NCBI RefSeq assembly: GCF_946480185.1
Contig: NZ_CAMLIG010000001.1
Location: forward strand, 248,001-312,000
DNA: 64,000 bases
Direction: 5' to 3'
Source: an uncultured Pedobacter sp.
GTDB taxonomy: Bacteria; Bacteroidota; Bacteroidia; Sphingobacteriales; Sphingobacteriaceae
The notes under the pieces were generated by a model that saw nothing but the letters and a program-made list of their open reading frames with translations, did no database searches and had not been told where the DNA came from. Numbering within the stretch: the first letter of the stretch is position 1; every line of letters begins with the position of its first letter. Position numbers and translations under genes: made by a program. Of this stretch, positions 1 through 9,061 are shown piece by piece.

Positions 1-504
1 TAAAGTCATACCCATTTTGCTCATGCGTTGTAGGTATTTTTTACAGATTTCGATGTTTTCCTCAATGGGTTCTTCAGACAAGTCAATCATGTGAGAAGAG
101 AAAAGTGGTTTGCCATGTGCTGCAAAATGTTTCTCGCTTGCATCCAACAATCCATCTATCCAAGGCAATAATTTTTTAGCGCAATGGTCTGTATGTAAAA
201 TCACTGCAACTCCGTAATGCTCAGCCACTAAATGTACGTGTTGAGCGGCAGAAATTGCACCTAAAATACAAGCCTGTAATTTATCGTTCTGTAATGATTT
301 ACCAGCATAAAACTGTGCACCACCGTTAGAAAGTTGTACAATAACTGGCGAATTAACAGCTTTAGCCGTTTCTAAAACTGCATTCAAAGAATCAGTTCCA
401 ATAATATTTACAGCAGGCAAGGCAAATTGATGTTGTTTTGCAACTTCAAAAAGCTCCTGAACTTGGTCTCCTGTAATAACTCCTTTAAAATCTTTTAAAC
501 TCAT
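1..504 (-). CDS. fbaA: class II fructose-bisphosphate aldolase, C-terminus outside window
   Basis: Glycolytic/gluconeogenic zinc enzyme that cleaves fructose 1,6-bisphosphate into dihydroxyacetone phosphate and glyceraldehyde 3-phosphate. Reading from the ATG at 504 leftwards gives about 168 residues beginning MSLKDFKGVITGDQVQELF, which follow the E. coli FbaA-type (class II, type A) N-terminus, including an ALPAVN strand, the SNGGAQF segment and the zinc-binding HTDHC motif. The frame stays open to base 1, so roughly the C-terminal half lies beyond the window. It is divergent from accD, with about 160 bp between them. The assignment rests on these motifs only and is firm for the family. Confidence 0.93.
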   Translation of the reverse strand, partial: MSLKDFKGVITGDQVQELFEVAKQHQFALPAVNIIGTDSLNAVLETAKAVNSPVIVQLSNGGAQFYAGKSLQNDKLQACILGAISAAQHVHLVAEHYGVAVILHTDHCAKKLLPWIDGLLDASEKHFAAHGKPLFSSHMIDLSEEPIEENIEICKKYLQRMSKMGMTL

Positions 505-664
505 TTTTGTTAATTGTTTCTTAGCACCGAAGTTATGAAAAAATATCAAAAGGCTAAAAATAAGCCACAAATAAACGGTAATCAGGATATTTATAACACT
601 AAAGGATTAGATTTAACTAATTTCATCATTTTTTTGTTTCTTTGTAGCCACACTATTTTAAAAT

Positions 665-1510
665 ATGGCTTGGTTTAAAAGAAATACAAAAGGCATTTCC
701 ACTTCTACCGAAGACAAAAAAGAAGCTCCGGACGGCGTATGGAATAAATGTCCAAACTGCAAAAAAGCATTACACTATACAGAACAAGTTGAAAATAAAT
801 ACGTTTGCCAATACTGCAATTATCATTTAAGAGTTGGCTCTAAAGAATACTTTGAAGTACTTTTTGATAATAATAGCTTTGTTGAACTATTTGCAAATTT
901 GACATCTGGCGATCCTTTAAATTTTACCGATTCTAAAACTTACCCAGAGCGTTTGGCAGAATCATACAAAAAAACAGGTTTAAAAGATGCTTTAAGAGCA
1001 GCTCACGGACAAATTGAAGGACAGGATTTAGTGATTGCCTGTATGGATTTTAGCTTTATTGGCGGTTCAATGGGCTCTGTAGTTGGAGAAAAAATTGCGA
1101 GAAGCATCGACTATTGCATCAAAAACAAAATTCCTTTTTTAATGATCTCAAAATCTGGCGGTGCCAGAATGATGGAGGCTGCATTTTCATTAATGCAAAT
1201 GGCTAAAACATCGGCTAAATTAGCACTTTTGGGTCAGGCAAAAATACCTTATATATCCTTATTAACAGATCCAACAACGGGCGGCGTAACAGCTTCTTAT
1301 GCAATGCTTGGTGATATTAATATTGCCGAACCTGGCGCTTTAATTGGTTTTGCCGGACCAAGGGTAATTAAAGAAACCATAAAAAAAGATTTACCAAAGG
1401 GTTTCCAAACCTCTGAATTTGTTTTGGAACATGGATTCTTAGATTTTATTGTAGATCGACGACAAATGAAAACGAAACTGGCTTCATTTATTAGAATGAT
1501 GCACAACTAA
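665..1510 (+). CDS. accD: acetyl-CoA carboxylase carboxyltransferase subunit beta
   Basis: AccD forms the beta half of the carboxyltransferase of acetyl-CoA carboxylase. With AccA it moves the carboxyl group from carboxybiotin to acetyl-CoA, giving malonyl-CoA for fatty acid synthesis in the cytoplasm. The 281 residues are normal for the family. A four-cysteine zinc ribbon is visible near the N-terminus (C29, C32, C48, C51), followed by the crotonase-like carboxyltransferase core with a [10 protein letters not shown] segment and the [14 protein letters not shown] stretch. A TTTCTTTG sequence at 637-644 could be a weak -7 promoter element. A strong hairpin terminator follows, so it is probably transcribed alone. 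Confidence 0.96.
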   Translation: MAWFKRNTKGISTSTEDKKEAPDGVWNKCPNCKKALHYTEQVENKYVCQYCNYHLRVGSKEYFEVLFDNNSFVELFANLTSGDPLNFTDSKTYPERLAESYKKTGLKDALRAAHGQIEGQDLVIACMDFSFIGGSMGSVVGEKIARSIDYCIKNKIPFLMISKSGGARMMEAAFSLMQMAKTSAKLALLGQAKIPYISLLTDPTTGGVTASYAMLGDINIAEPGALIGFAGPRVIKETIKKDLPKGFQTSEFVLEHGFLDFIVDRRQMKTKLASFIRMMHN

Positions 1511-1520
1511 AGCCAATTAA

Positions 1521-1560
1521 ACGAGCTTCTTACAAAAACAAGAAGCTCGTTTTGTTTTTA
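1521..1560 (+). terminator. intrinsic terminator of accD
   Basis: A perfect 10-bp inverted repeat, ACGAGCTTCT (1521-1530) and AGAAGCTCGT (1541-1550), is separated by a 10-nt loop and followed by TTTGTTTTT. It begins 10 bp after the accD stop codon. Confidence 0.88.
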
Positions 1561-1718
1561 GTTCAAAACCACTATTTTTTGGGTTGTACGAAGTAAATCT
1601 GGTTATATTATTTATGTCCTTTTACAACAAAACCAAATTATTAAAATAAACCTTATTGCGTTAAAATTTGGGATAACTAAATTTATTATCCTTTATTTGC
1701 GTTAAAATCAAAATCTAA

Positions 1719-4271
1719 ATGGCAAAAAACTTACTGATTGTAGAATCTCCGGCGAAAGCCAAAACCATTGAAGGATACTTGGGCAAAGATTTTTTAGTTA
1801 AATCAAGCTACGGGCACATCCGTGATTTAAAAAAAGATGATAGCGCAATTGAAGTAAACAATGGTTTTAAACAACATTACGAGATTTCGCCAGACAAGAA
1901 AGCTTTAGTTACCGAATTAAAAAAACTAGCAAAATCTGCAGAGATGGTATGGCTAGCATCCGATGAGGACCGTGAGGGAGAAGCCATTTCTTGGCATTTA
2001 TTTGAGTCTTTAGGCTTGAAAGAGGAGAATACAAAACGCATCGTTTTTCATGAGATTACCAAACCTGCTATTTTAAAAGCAATTGAAAATCCCAGAAAAA
2101 TTAATTACGATTTAGTAAATGCGCAACAAGCCCGACGTGTTTTAGACCGTTTAGTGGGTTTTGAACTTTCTCCAGTTTTATGGAAAAAAGTAAAACCATC
2201 TTTATCTGCCGGTCGTGTACAGTCTGTTGCTGTTAGATTAATTGTTGATAGAGAAAGAGAAGTTAACAGTTTTGAAAGTACAGCCGCTTACCGTGTTGTT
2301 GCTGTTTTTTCTACTGATAAAAAAGAATTATTTAAAGCCGAATTATCTGGCAAATTCGATAAAGAAGCTGATGCACAGCAATTTTTAGAAGATTGTGCAA
2401 AGGCAAACTTCAAAATTAACAGTTTAGATATTAAACCGTTAAAAAGAAATCCGGCAGCACCGTTTACCACTTCTACCCTACAACAAGAGGCAAGTAGAAA
2501 GTTAGGTTTTTCTGTTTCAAGAACCATGACGATTGCGCAAAAACTGTACGAAACGGGTAAAATCACCTATATGCGTACCGACTCGGTGAACTTATCAGAA
2601 ACTGCAATTCAAGGTGCCGCACAAGAAATTAAATCTGCTTATGGCGATAAATATCTGCAACCAAGAAAATTCAAAACCAAATCTGCAGGAGCGCAAGAAG
2701 CCCATGAAGCGATACGCCCCACCCACTTTGAATGGCATACTTTAACTGACGGAGATTCATCAGAAAAACGTTTGTACGAACTGATTTGGAAACGTTCAAT
2801 TGCGTCGCAAATGAGTGAAGCGATTATCGAAAAAACAACCGCTAAAGTTGGCATCAGCACCAGAAAAGAAGAATTAACCGCAAGCGGAGAAGTGATTAAA
2901 TTCGACGGATTTTTAAAGGTTTACCTTGAGAGTGAAGATGAAGAATCTGATTCGCATTTAGACGATAAATCAGAAAATGTCATTTTGCCTCCGCTAAGCC
3001 AAGGGCAAAACCTCAATTTAATCGAGATGAACGCTACAGAACGTTTTAGCCGTCCACCCGCAAGATATAGTGAAGCCGCTTTAGTTAAAAAATTAGAAGA
3101 ATTAGGAATCGGCCGTCCGTCAACTTATGCTCCCACTATTTCAACCGTACAAAACCGTGGTTATGTAGTAAAAGAAGACCGTGATGGAAAACAACGCAAT
3201 TACCAAGTTATCCAGCTAAAAAACGGAGAAATAAAAAAGCAAATAAAGTCTGAAATTACCGGTGCAGAAAAAGGGAAACTTTTCCCAACTGATATTGGCG
3301 CAGTGGTAAATGACTTTTTAGTTGAGCATTTTAAAGGGATCGTTGATTTCCACTTTACGGCAAATGTAGAAAAGGAGTTTGATGAGATTGCGCAAGGTTA
3401 CAAAGAATGGACCACCATGCTTAAAAACTTTTACCAGCCTTTTCATTTAGAAGTTGAAGATACATTGGCTAATGCCGATAGAGCTAGTGGCGAACGTTTG
3501 TTAGGTATTGATCCAAAATCAGGAAAGAACGTTTATACCAGAGTAGGTAAATTTGGCCCTATTGTACAGATTGGCGAAGCCGACGATGACGAAAAAATTT
3601 ACGCCAGCTTATTGAAATCGCAATCTATAGAATCGGTTAAATTAGAAGATGCTTTAGAGCTTTTTAAATTACCTTTTGCTTTAAACGAATACCAAGGAAA
3701 AGAGGTTTCTGTGGGAATTGGGAGATTTGGTCCGTATGTTAAATGGGGAGATACTTATATCTCTATCCCGAAAAACGAAAATGCTTTAGAAGTAGATCAA
3801 AAACGAGCCGAGGAAATCATTGATGAAAAAATTGAGGCCGACGCTCCTGTTGCCAGCTTTAAAGGAGAACCAGTTACTAAAGGAAAAGGCAGATTTGGGC
3901 CTTTTTTAAAGTGGAAAGATTTGTTCATCAACGTTCCTGTGCGTTATAATTTCGAGAATCTTTCAAAAGCAGAAATAGAGGAACTGATTTCTGCCAAGGT
4001 TGAAAAAGAAGCAAACCGTTATATCCAGCAATGGGAAAAAGAAAAAATAGCTATTGAAAACGGACGCTGGGGACCTTTCATTAGATTTGGAAAACAGATG
4101 TTAAAATTGGGCAAAAATCCGGCAACCGGAGAAAAATATACACCCGAAGATTTAACACAGGTTTCTTTAGAAGAGGTTAAAAAACTGATTACCGAGCAGG
4201 TTCCGGATGCTTTTGAAGTAAAAGCGAAAAAGAAAGCTCCTGCAAAAAAAGTCCTCGCTAAGAAAAAATAG
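1719..4271 (+). CDS. topA: DNA topoisomerase I (type IA)
   Basis: Type IA topoisomerase that relaxes negative supercoils through a transient 5'-phosphotyrosine link. The 850 residues start with the Toprim domain (LLIVESPAKAKTIEGYLG at the N-terminus; acidic DEDREGE motif near residue 90), then the cleavage domain. The catalytic tyrosine is in ITYMRTDSVNLS at about residue 285. The C-terminus has repeats of the type GRFGPYVKWG / GRFGPFLKWK / GRWGPFIRFG, as in Bacteroidota TopA that lack classical zinc fingers, and ends in a lysine/alanine-rich tail suited to non-specific DNA contact. The next gene starts 17 bp downstream, suggesting co-transcription. Confidence 0.96.
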   Translation: MAKNLLIVESPAKAKTIEGYLGKDFLVKSSYGHIRDLKKDDSAIEVNNGFKQHYEISPDKKALVTELKKLAKSAEMVWLASDEDREGEAISWHLFESLGLKEENTKRIVFHEITKPAILKAIENPRKINYDLVNAQQARRVLDRLVGFELSPVLWKKVKPSLSAGRVQSVAVRLIVDREREVNSFESTAAYRVVAVFSTDKKELFKAELSGKFDKEADAQQFLEDCAKANFKINSLDIKPLKRNPAAPFTTSTLQQEASRKLGFSVSRTMTIAQKLYETGKITYMRTDSVNLSETAIQGAAQEIKSAYGDKYLQPRKFKTKSAGAQEAHEAIRPTHFEWHTLTDGDSSEKRLYELIWKRSIASQMSEAIIEKTTAKVGISTRKEELTASGEVIKFDGFLKVYLESEDEESDSHLDDKSENVILPPLSQGQNLNLIEMNATERFSRPPARYSEAALVKKLEELGIGRPSTYAPTISTVQNRGYVVKEDRDGKQRNYQVIQLKNGEIKKQIKSEITGAEKGKLFPTDIGAVVNDFLVEHFKGIVDFHFTANVEKEFDEIAQGYKEWTTMLKNFYQPFHLEVEDTLANADRASGERLLGIDPKSGKNVYTRVGKFGPIVQIGEADDDEKIYASLLKSQSIESVKLEDALELFKLPFALNEYQGKEVSVGIGRFGPYVKWGDTYISIPKNENALEVDQKRAEEIIDEKIEADAPVASFKGEPVTKGKGRFGPFLKWKDLFINVPVRYNFENLSKAEIEELISAKVEKEANRYIQQWEKEKIAIENGRWGPFIRFGKQMLKLGKNPATGEKYTPEDLTQVSLEEVKKLITEQVPDAFEVKAKKKAPAKKVLAKKK

Positions 4272-4287
4272 CTTTAATTATATTAAA

Positions 4288-4695
4288 ATGAAGAAAGACA
4301 TTCCAGAACATATTGTTGAAGACATTGTCGTTGCAGTAGTTTTAGAAGGCGAAACGCCTAACAGTAAAGACTGGAATGTTTATATCGTTAACCTGAAAGA
4401 TATAGCCATTGAAACCGTATTGATCACTTCTAAAGGTTACGGTTTAAAAGACGGTGTTGATGTTAAAACATCTACCTTACGCCACATGATTGATAAAATT
4501 GAAGCATATTCATTTGCTAAAATTGAAGCCATTGACGAGCAAGTGTTCGGATTAAATAATGAATATTGGGTGAGCTACTATATTGGTAAAGAGATTTTTG
4601 ATAAGAAGTTCATTTTTTTACCCGAAAGCATTGTAGAATCTAACTTAATTAAAGTCCCGTTTATAAATAAACCTGGAGTGGTAATTGGGAAGTAA
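4288..4695 (+). CDS. conserved-type hypothetical protein downstream of topA
   Basis: I do not recognise a domain in this 135-residue protein. It has no signal peptide or membrane segment, a mixed alpha/beta composition with hydrophobic strands (VVAVVLEG, WNVYIVNL, FIFLPESI), and looks like a small soluble cytoplasmic protein. The ATG lies 17 bp after topA with no terminator between, so it is probably translated from the topA transcript; whether it works with topoisomerase is unknown. It converges on dprA, leaving 15 bp between the two stop codons. Confidence 0.75.
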   Translation: MKKDIPEHIVEDIVVAVVLEGETPNSKDWNVYIVNLKDIAIETVLITSKGYGLKDGVDVKTSTLRHMIDKIEAYSFAKIEAIDEQVFGLNNEYWVSYYIGKEIFDKKFIFLPESIVESNLIKVPFINKPGVVIGK

Positions 4696-4710
4696 TAGGA
4701 TGATAAATCT

Positions 4711-5799
4711 TTAATTCATTCTGTAAACTCGGCCTGGGAGTGCGATGATTACAGACTGCATTTCTAAATTCAGTAACAACATCGCCAGCTTACTTTGAGG
4801 CATTTCTAGCTTCAACTGCAAATCATCAATAGCTATTGCTCTCGCTTCTTTTATCAAATCCACAATTAATAGCTCATCTTTGGTTAAATCGATGAAAAGC
4901 TTGGGCTCTTCTTTTTTTTGCAGCGCTGGGTTTACCTGCCAACCCATAATATATTCAATGTCCTCCGGTTTCGTAATTAAATTTGCTCTGTTGGTTTTAA
5001 TCAAAAAGTTGCATCCTTCAGAGTACTCGTCATCATTTCTACCGGGCAAAGCAAAAACATCTTTATTGTAAGAATTAGCTATTTCGGCGGTGATGAGTGC
5101 GCCACCTTTTTTTGCTGCCTCAACAACAATTACCGCATCAGCCAAACCGGCAATAATTCTATTTCTTTTTGGGAAATTTGAACGATCAGGGTTGGTTTGC
5201 GAAGGAAATTCTGTTAACAAGCCCCCGTTAGCAAGCATACTTTCTGCAACCGACCTGTGTTGTGCCGGATAAATTCTATCCAAGCCATGACCCAAAACTC
5301 CTACCGTAGCCTGGTTCATAGCTACCGCTGATTTATGAGCGGCAACATCAATTCCATAAGCTAAACCACTCACAATTAAAATATTGTGCTCCTTTAAACC
5401 ATCAATTAGCTTTTCGCAAAAAGCTTTCCCGTAAGTACTTGCATTACGAGTGCCTACAATGGCTATCACTTTTTGGTTGTTTAAATTAGTTTTACCTTTA
5501 AAATACAGTAATGCGGGCGAGTCCACACAGTTTTTTAAACGCTTTGGATAAGTTTTATCAGTATAAAATATAGGTTCTATTTTATATTTTTCTATAAAGG
5601 CAATCTCCTGTTCTGCCCTTTGAAAGACTTCATGGTTGGAAATTAACTTCGCCGTTTTTGGTCCAATTCCTGGGATTTTTTCTAATGTACTTTGCTTGGC
5701 TTTAAAAACTTCCTCTGCACTGCCACAATAACTCACTAAAGATTTTATGGTGATGTCACCAATTCCTTTAACAAAAGTAAGGGCAATTTTGTGCAACAT
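4711..5799 (-). CDS. dprA: DNA-processing protein DprA (Smf family)
   Basis: DprA binds single-stranded DNA entering the cell during natural transformation and loads RecA; it is also present in species not known to be competent. The 362 residues contain an N-terminal helix-hairpin-helix region (IPGIGPKTAKLI, about 43-54), a central Rossmann-like DprA domain with the family signatures VGTRNASTYGK, SGLAYGIDVAAH and FPKRNRIIAGL, and a C-terminal winged-helix-like region. It starts 5 bp after the rsmG stop and appears to be the last gene of the glycosyltransferase-sigma-rsmG-dprA operon. No late competence genes are seen in the window. Confidence 0.95.
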   Translation of the reverse strand: MLHKIALTFVKGIGDITIKSLVSYCGSAEEVFKAKQSTLEKIPGIGPKTAKLISNHEVFQRAEQEIAFIEKYKIEPIFYTDKTYPKRLKNCVDSPALLYFKGKTNLNNQKVIAIVGTRNASTYGKAFCEKLIDGLKEHNILIVSGLAYGIDVAAHKSAVAMNQATVGVLGHGLDRIYPAQHRSVAESMLANGGLLTEFPSQTNPDRSNFPKRNRIIAGLADAVIVVEAAKKGGALITAEIANSYNKDVFALPGRNDDEYSEGCNFLIKTNRANLITKPEDIEYIMGWQVNPALQKKEEPKLFIDLTKDELLIVDLIKEARAIAIDDLQLKLEMPQSKLAMLLLNLEMQSVIIALPGRVYRMN

Positions 5800-5804
5800 A
5801 ATTT

Positions 5805-6437
5805 TTATTGAGCCGGAAAATAAACTACATATTTAGTATCAAAAAACTCTTCTGTAAAATAGTTTGCCAAAGGAAACAATTTTATTTGCTTTAGGTTAGA
5901 TGCATCTAGCTCCTCTTTTAAATCGCCACCTTTTAAATATAACACGCCATTATTAAAGTTGCCATTTGCCCCTTTTTTAAATTTACCGCGAATCCAAGGA
6001 TAAAAATCTTTCAGCTGTGTAACGGCCCTTGAAACTATAAAATCAAATTTTTGATCTATCTGCTCAGCCCTGCTATGCACACCCTGTAAATTTGTTAAAC
6101 CAATAGCCGTAGCCACTTCATTAACCACTTTTATTTTTTTTCCGATAGAATCTACCAGTAAAAAATTAGTCTCCGGAAACAAAATTGCCAATGGAATACC
6201 GGGAAAACCTCCACCAGTACCTACGTCTAAAATATTTTGTCCGGGTAAAAAGCGCACAACTTTTGCAATACCCAAAGAGTGTAAAATATGTCTTTCATAA
6301 AGTAAATCAATATCCTTACGGCTGATCACATTAATTTTCGAGTTCCAGGTTTGGTACAAATCAAACAGCATATCAAACTGCTTAGTTTGTATAGGCGTTA
6401 AATTTTTAAAATAATGTTGAATTAAACTAGAAGTCAC
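5805..6437 (-). CDS. rsmG: 16S rRNA (guanine-527-N7)-methyltransferase
   Basis: RsmG (GidB) uses S-adenosylmethionine to methylate N7 of G527 in the 530 loop of 16S rRNA; loss of the family in other bacteria gives low-level streptomycin resistance. The 210 residues show the Rossmann SAM-binding motif ILDVGTGGGFPGIPLAILFP and the downstream FIVSRAV segment typical of the family. The only plausible start is GTG at 6437, which overlaps the last codons of the sigma-factor gene, implying translational coupling. It is followed 5 bp later by dprA. Confidence 0.95.
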   Translation of the reverse strand: MTSSLIQHYFKNLTPIQTKQFDMLFDLYQTWNSKINVISRKDIDLLYERHILHSLGIAKVVRFLPGQNILDVGTGGGFPGIPLAILFPETNFLLVDSIGKKIKVVNEVATAIGLTNLQGVHSRAEQIDQKFDFIVSRAVTQLKDFYPWIRGKFKKGANGNFNNGVLYLKGGDLKEELDASNLKQIKLFPLANYFTEEFFDTKYVVYFPAQ

Positions 6438-7041
6438 TTTTTGGGCTTTTTTTTCTGCGGTTAAGTACGTTTGACAATAAATCTCTCCCTCTAAACAATT
6501 GTGCTTTAACAGTGCCTAAGGGCAAATCCAATTGTTCGGCAATTTCCTCATAAGAGAGTTCATCAAAATAACGCAGAATAATTAATGTTCTGTATCTGGT
6601 AGGAAGTTTATCTATTATTTCCTTTAACTGCTCTGTTTGTTGCTTTTTTATAGAGTGCTCCTCGGGGTTTAAACCATCGCTTTTTATTTCAAAAACTTTA
6701 TCTTCTCCCCCTTCAAAACTCATTCCATCGATTGAGGTGGTGGCAATTTTCTTTTTACGGATAAAATCAATACTTCCGTTGGTTGCTATCCTAAACAACC
6801 AGGTGCTAAAGGCATAATCAGGGCGGTATTTCTCTAAATTTTCAAAAGCTTTCGCGAAAGTAGTGACGGTAATATCCATCGCGTCATCTTTATTATTCAC
6901 CATTTTCAACACCATGAAAAATATAGAATCCTTGTATCGCTGCATCAACTCGGCATACGCCTTTTGATTTCCTTCCTTAGCTTTTTCAACTAAAGAAAAA
7001 TCATTTTTAGCGTTATCGGAGAAATTTGGATTTATTTCCAT
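6427..7041 (-). CDS. RNA polymerase sigma factor, sigma-70 family (ECF-like)
   Basis: A group IV-type sigma factor of 204 residues with region 2 (AFSTWLFRIATNGSIDFIRKKK, roughly 80-101, of which the WLFRIA motif is diagnostic) and region 4 (LPTRYRTLIILRYFDELS... EEIAEQLDLPLGTVKAQL) forming the -35-binding helix-turn-helix. No anti-sigma gene is adjacent. Its start overlaps the end of the glycosyltransferase gene by 10 bp and its end overlaps rsmG by 11 bp, so it is embedded in a housekeeping operon rather than in a signal-transduction unit. The regulon cannot be read from the sequence. Confidence 0.92.
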   Translation of the reverse strand: MEINPNFSDNAKNDFSLVEKAKEGNQKAYAELMQRYKDSIFFMVLKMVNNKDDAMDITVTTFAKAFENLEKYRPDYAFSTWLFRIATNGSIDFIRKKKIATTSIDGMSFEGGEDKVFEIKSDGLNPEEHSIKKQQTEQLKEIIDKLPTRYRTLIILRYFDELSYEEIAEQLDLPLGTVKAQLFRGRDLLSNVLNRRKKSPKSDF

Positions 7042-8156
7042 GTCATTTTCTTAATAAAGAGATTAGCTATACTTACCGTTATTAAATAAATATAGTAAAA
7101 TGGATCTAATATTATAAACCACCATATCAGATCTTTGTATTTAAGCTTTTCTAAAGACTTGTAATAAACAAAAGTTTGGCAGGCAAATCTGAATAAAAAA
7201 ACAACCAAAACCACAGTTAACTCAACCTTAAACACCAAGCAAAGCGTTAAAAAAAGATAAAAACCCATGGCAGACAAAGCCTGCAAACTTAAGTTAAACT
7301 TATGGTTGCTTTTATACATTTTAGAAGCACCCATGTGTCGCGTTTTCTGCTTCCAATAACTTGCCCAAGTCTCTTTCGGCTCGCTCCAGGTATGTGATGC
7401 TGGCGCGACTTCTATCACCGTATTAATAGGTGTTGCATTCTGATTTACAAATAAATCGTCATCACCAGACGGAATGTGCATGTGCGCAGCAAAACCTTTA
7501 CCATCAAAAAACAAAGTTTTTTTATATGATAAATTCCTACCCACACCCATATACGGCATTCCGTCAAGTGCAAAACTAAAATAGTTTAATGCGGTTTGAA
7601 AAGTTTCATACCTGATTAAAGCATTCAAAAGTCCTCTCACTTTTTGATAAGGAGAATAACCCAAAACAATTCCTATTTGTGGATTGCTGTAATGCTGAGC
7701 CATTAAACTAATCCAATCGGAAGATTGCGGTTTACAGTCTGCATCGGTAAACAATAAAATCTCATTACTTGCCGCTTTAATACCTAGCGTTACCGCAAAT
7801 TTTTTGGCAGTTTTAAACCTAGGATGTTCTGTTATGGTTACTACTTTCAAACGCTCATATTGCGATTGAAATACCCTAAGCAGGTCCTCGCTATCATCTA
7901 AAGAGCAATCATTGACTACAATAACTTCAAAATTTGGATGGTTCTGATTTAAAATGTCTGGAAGATACTTGTTTAGATTTTTAGCTTCGTTTCTGGCACA
8001 TATAATCACAGAAACAGCATCCTGAATGAACGGCTTGTTAAAATCTTGTACTTGGTAACTGCGGAATTTGCCTTGAATAACCAACAGGTAATAAAGCTGA
8101 ACAATGAAGCATAGCTGTAAGAGTAAAAAGAAAGCGTAATTGATATAAATTTCCAA
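7032..8156 (-). CDS. membrane glycosyltransferase, family 2
   Basis: A GT-A fold glycosyltransferase of 374 residues. An N-terminal membrane helix (FFLLLQLCFIVQLYYLLVI) precedes the nucleotide-sugar domain with VIICARNEAKNL, the VVNDCSLDDS segment and the metal-binding FTDADCKP motif. The QxxRW position is replaced by WKQKTRHMGASK, a variant seen in membrane GT2 enzymes. Two or three C-terminal hydrophobic segments anchor it in the inner membrane. It probably transfers sugar to a lipid or cell-surface glycan; the substrate is not predictable. It is the first gene of the operon that continues with sigma factor, rsmG and dprA. Confidence 0.88.
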   Translation of the reverse strand: MEIYINYAFFLLLQLCFIVQLYYLLVIQGKFRSYQVQDFNKPFIQDAVSVIICARNEAKNLNKYLPDILNQNHPNFEVIVVNDCSLDDSEDLLRVFQSQYERLKVVTITEHPRFKTAKKFAVTLGIKAASNEILLFTDADCKPQSSDWISLMAQHYSNPQIGIVLGYSPYQKVRGLLNALIRYETFQTALNYFSFALDGMPYMGVGRNLSYKKTLFFDGKGFAAHMHIPSGDDDLFVNQNATPINTVIEVAPASHTWSEPKETWASYWKQKTRHMGASKMYKSNHKFNLSLQALSAMGFYLFLTLCLVFKVELTVVLVVFLFRFACQTFVYYKSLEKLKYKDLIWWFIILDPFYYIYLITVSIANLFIKKMTWK

Positions 8157-8308
8157 TTAAAACGGATTGATTGTTAAGACGCAAATTTCATAAAAATAGC
8201 TTATAATCAAACATTCTTACTTACAAATCTTTTAATTGGTCAATACATGAAATAATTAGGCAACTACTGCAATATCATTAATAAAATAGATTCTTATAAT
8301 CAGTAGCC

Positions 8309-8505
8309 CTAACTATCTAAATGCCCGTCTTCAAATTCACCTGGCGTTCGCACATCTAAAATCGTTGCGTCTGGAAGTTCTTTAATTTTTTCGGCAAAAG
8401 CTGTAGCAGAAAGATTTGCGTTTGAGCTTTGCCGATTTGCAACTCCACAACTGCTCCATACAATAAGCGTTGCTACGAACAAAAATGAAAAGTGTTTTCC
8501 CTTAT
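8309..8505 (-). pseudogene. remnant of a rhodanese-domain lipoprotein
   Basis: Reading the minus strand just after the thioredoxin stop gives a continuous stretch of about 65 codons: a hydrophobic leader ending in a lipobox-like IVWSSC, then SATAFAEKIKELPDATILD and VRTPGEFEDGHLDS followed by TAG at 8309-8311. This is the first half of a rhodanese domain (DVRTPxEFxxGH) on a lipoprotein leader. It stops before the active-site cysteine loop, and neither of the other two frames downstream supplies one. No ATG is present in frame; an ATA stands where the start would be expected. I interpret it as a gene truncated at its 3' end and with its start lost. Confidence 0.72.
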
Positions 8506-8802
8506 TTATTGATATTGTTTAATCAATTGCGCCAACTGGTTTGCAGAAACAACTCCAGACTGTCTCCATTTAACCTCGCCATTTTTAAAAATCATCAAGG
8601 TTGGTACTCCTTGAATTTGGTATTTACTGGAAGCTTGAGGGCTTTTATCAACGTCAACTTTAATGATTGTAACCGTATCACCCATTTTTGATTTCAATTC
8701 GGTTAAAATAGGCTTCATCATTTTGCATGGACCACACCACTCCGCAAAAAAATCGACCAAAACCGGTTTATCTGAATTTATAATTTCGAAAAACGTTGCC
8801 AT
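8506..8802 (-). CDS. thioredoxin
   Basis: A 98-residue classical thioredoxin with the redox motif WCGPCKM near residue 22, the cis-proline segment [11 protein letters not shown], and no signal peptide, so it acts in the cytoplasm as a dithiol reductant. It sits as the last intact gene of a minus-strand cluster with two rhodaneses and a small membrane protein, which suggests a role in reducing rhodanese persulfides or in thiol/sulfane-sulfur handling (inference). It begins 1 bp after the stop of the upstream membrane-protein gene. Confidence 0.95.
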   Translation of the reverse strand: MATFFEIINSDKPVLVDFFAEWCGPCKMMKPILTELKSKMGDTVTIIKVDVDKSPQASSKYQIQGVPTLMIFKNGEVKWRQSGVVSANQLAQLIKQYQ

Positions 8803-8803
8803 A

Positions 8804-9061
8804 TTATTTTACCTCTTCAAAGTTGATATCTTTTACGTTATTGTTAGTATGTACTTTGGTTTCTACGTTGCAGTTACCGCCAAAGCAATTACCTGCCGCG
8901 CAACCAAAAGCAAATAAGCCCATTGCTGCAAAATAACCTCCAAACAATACACCTAGCCACTGCCCATCCATTGCAGATTGTATAACAATTACCAACCCTA
9001 AAACTAGATAAACTCCACGGCCAAATGTCCAACCGGTTAAAATTCGCTGTTTCATAATCAA
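8804..9061 (-). CDS. small membrane protein with cysteine/glycine-rich tail
   Basis: An 85-residue protein with two probable membrane helices ([16 protein letters not shown] and [17 protein letters not shown]), followed by a short C-terminal segment rich in Cys, Gly and Asn ([11 protein letters not shown]). The arrangement recalls the membrane part of YgaP-like rhodaneses, but I cannot assign a named family. The gene overlaps the upstream rhodanese by 4 bp (ATGA) and is 1 bp from thioredoxin, so it is translationally coupled within a sulfur/redox operon. The three cysteines could be a thiol or metal site; this is a guess. Confidence 0.82.
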   Translation of the reverse strand: MIMKQRILTGWTFGRGVYLVLGLVIVIQSAMDGQWLGVLFGGYFAAMGLFAFGCAAGNCFGGNCNVETKVHTNNNVKDINFEEVK

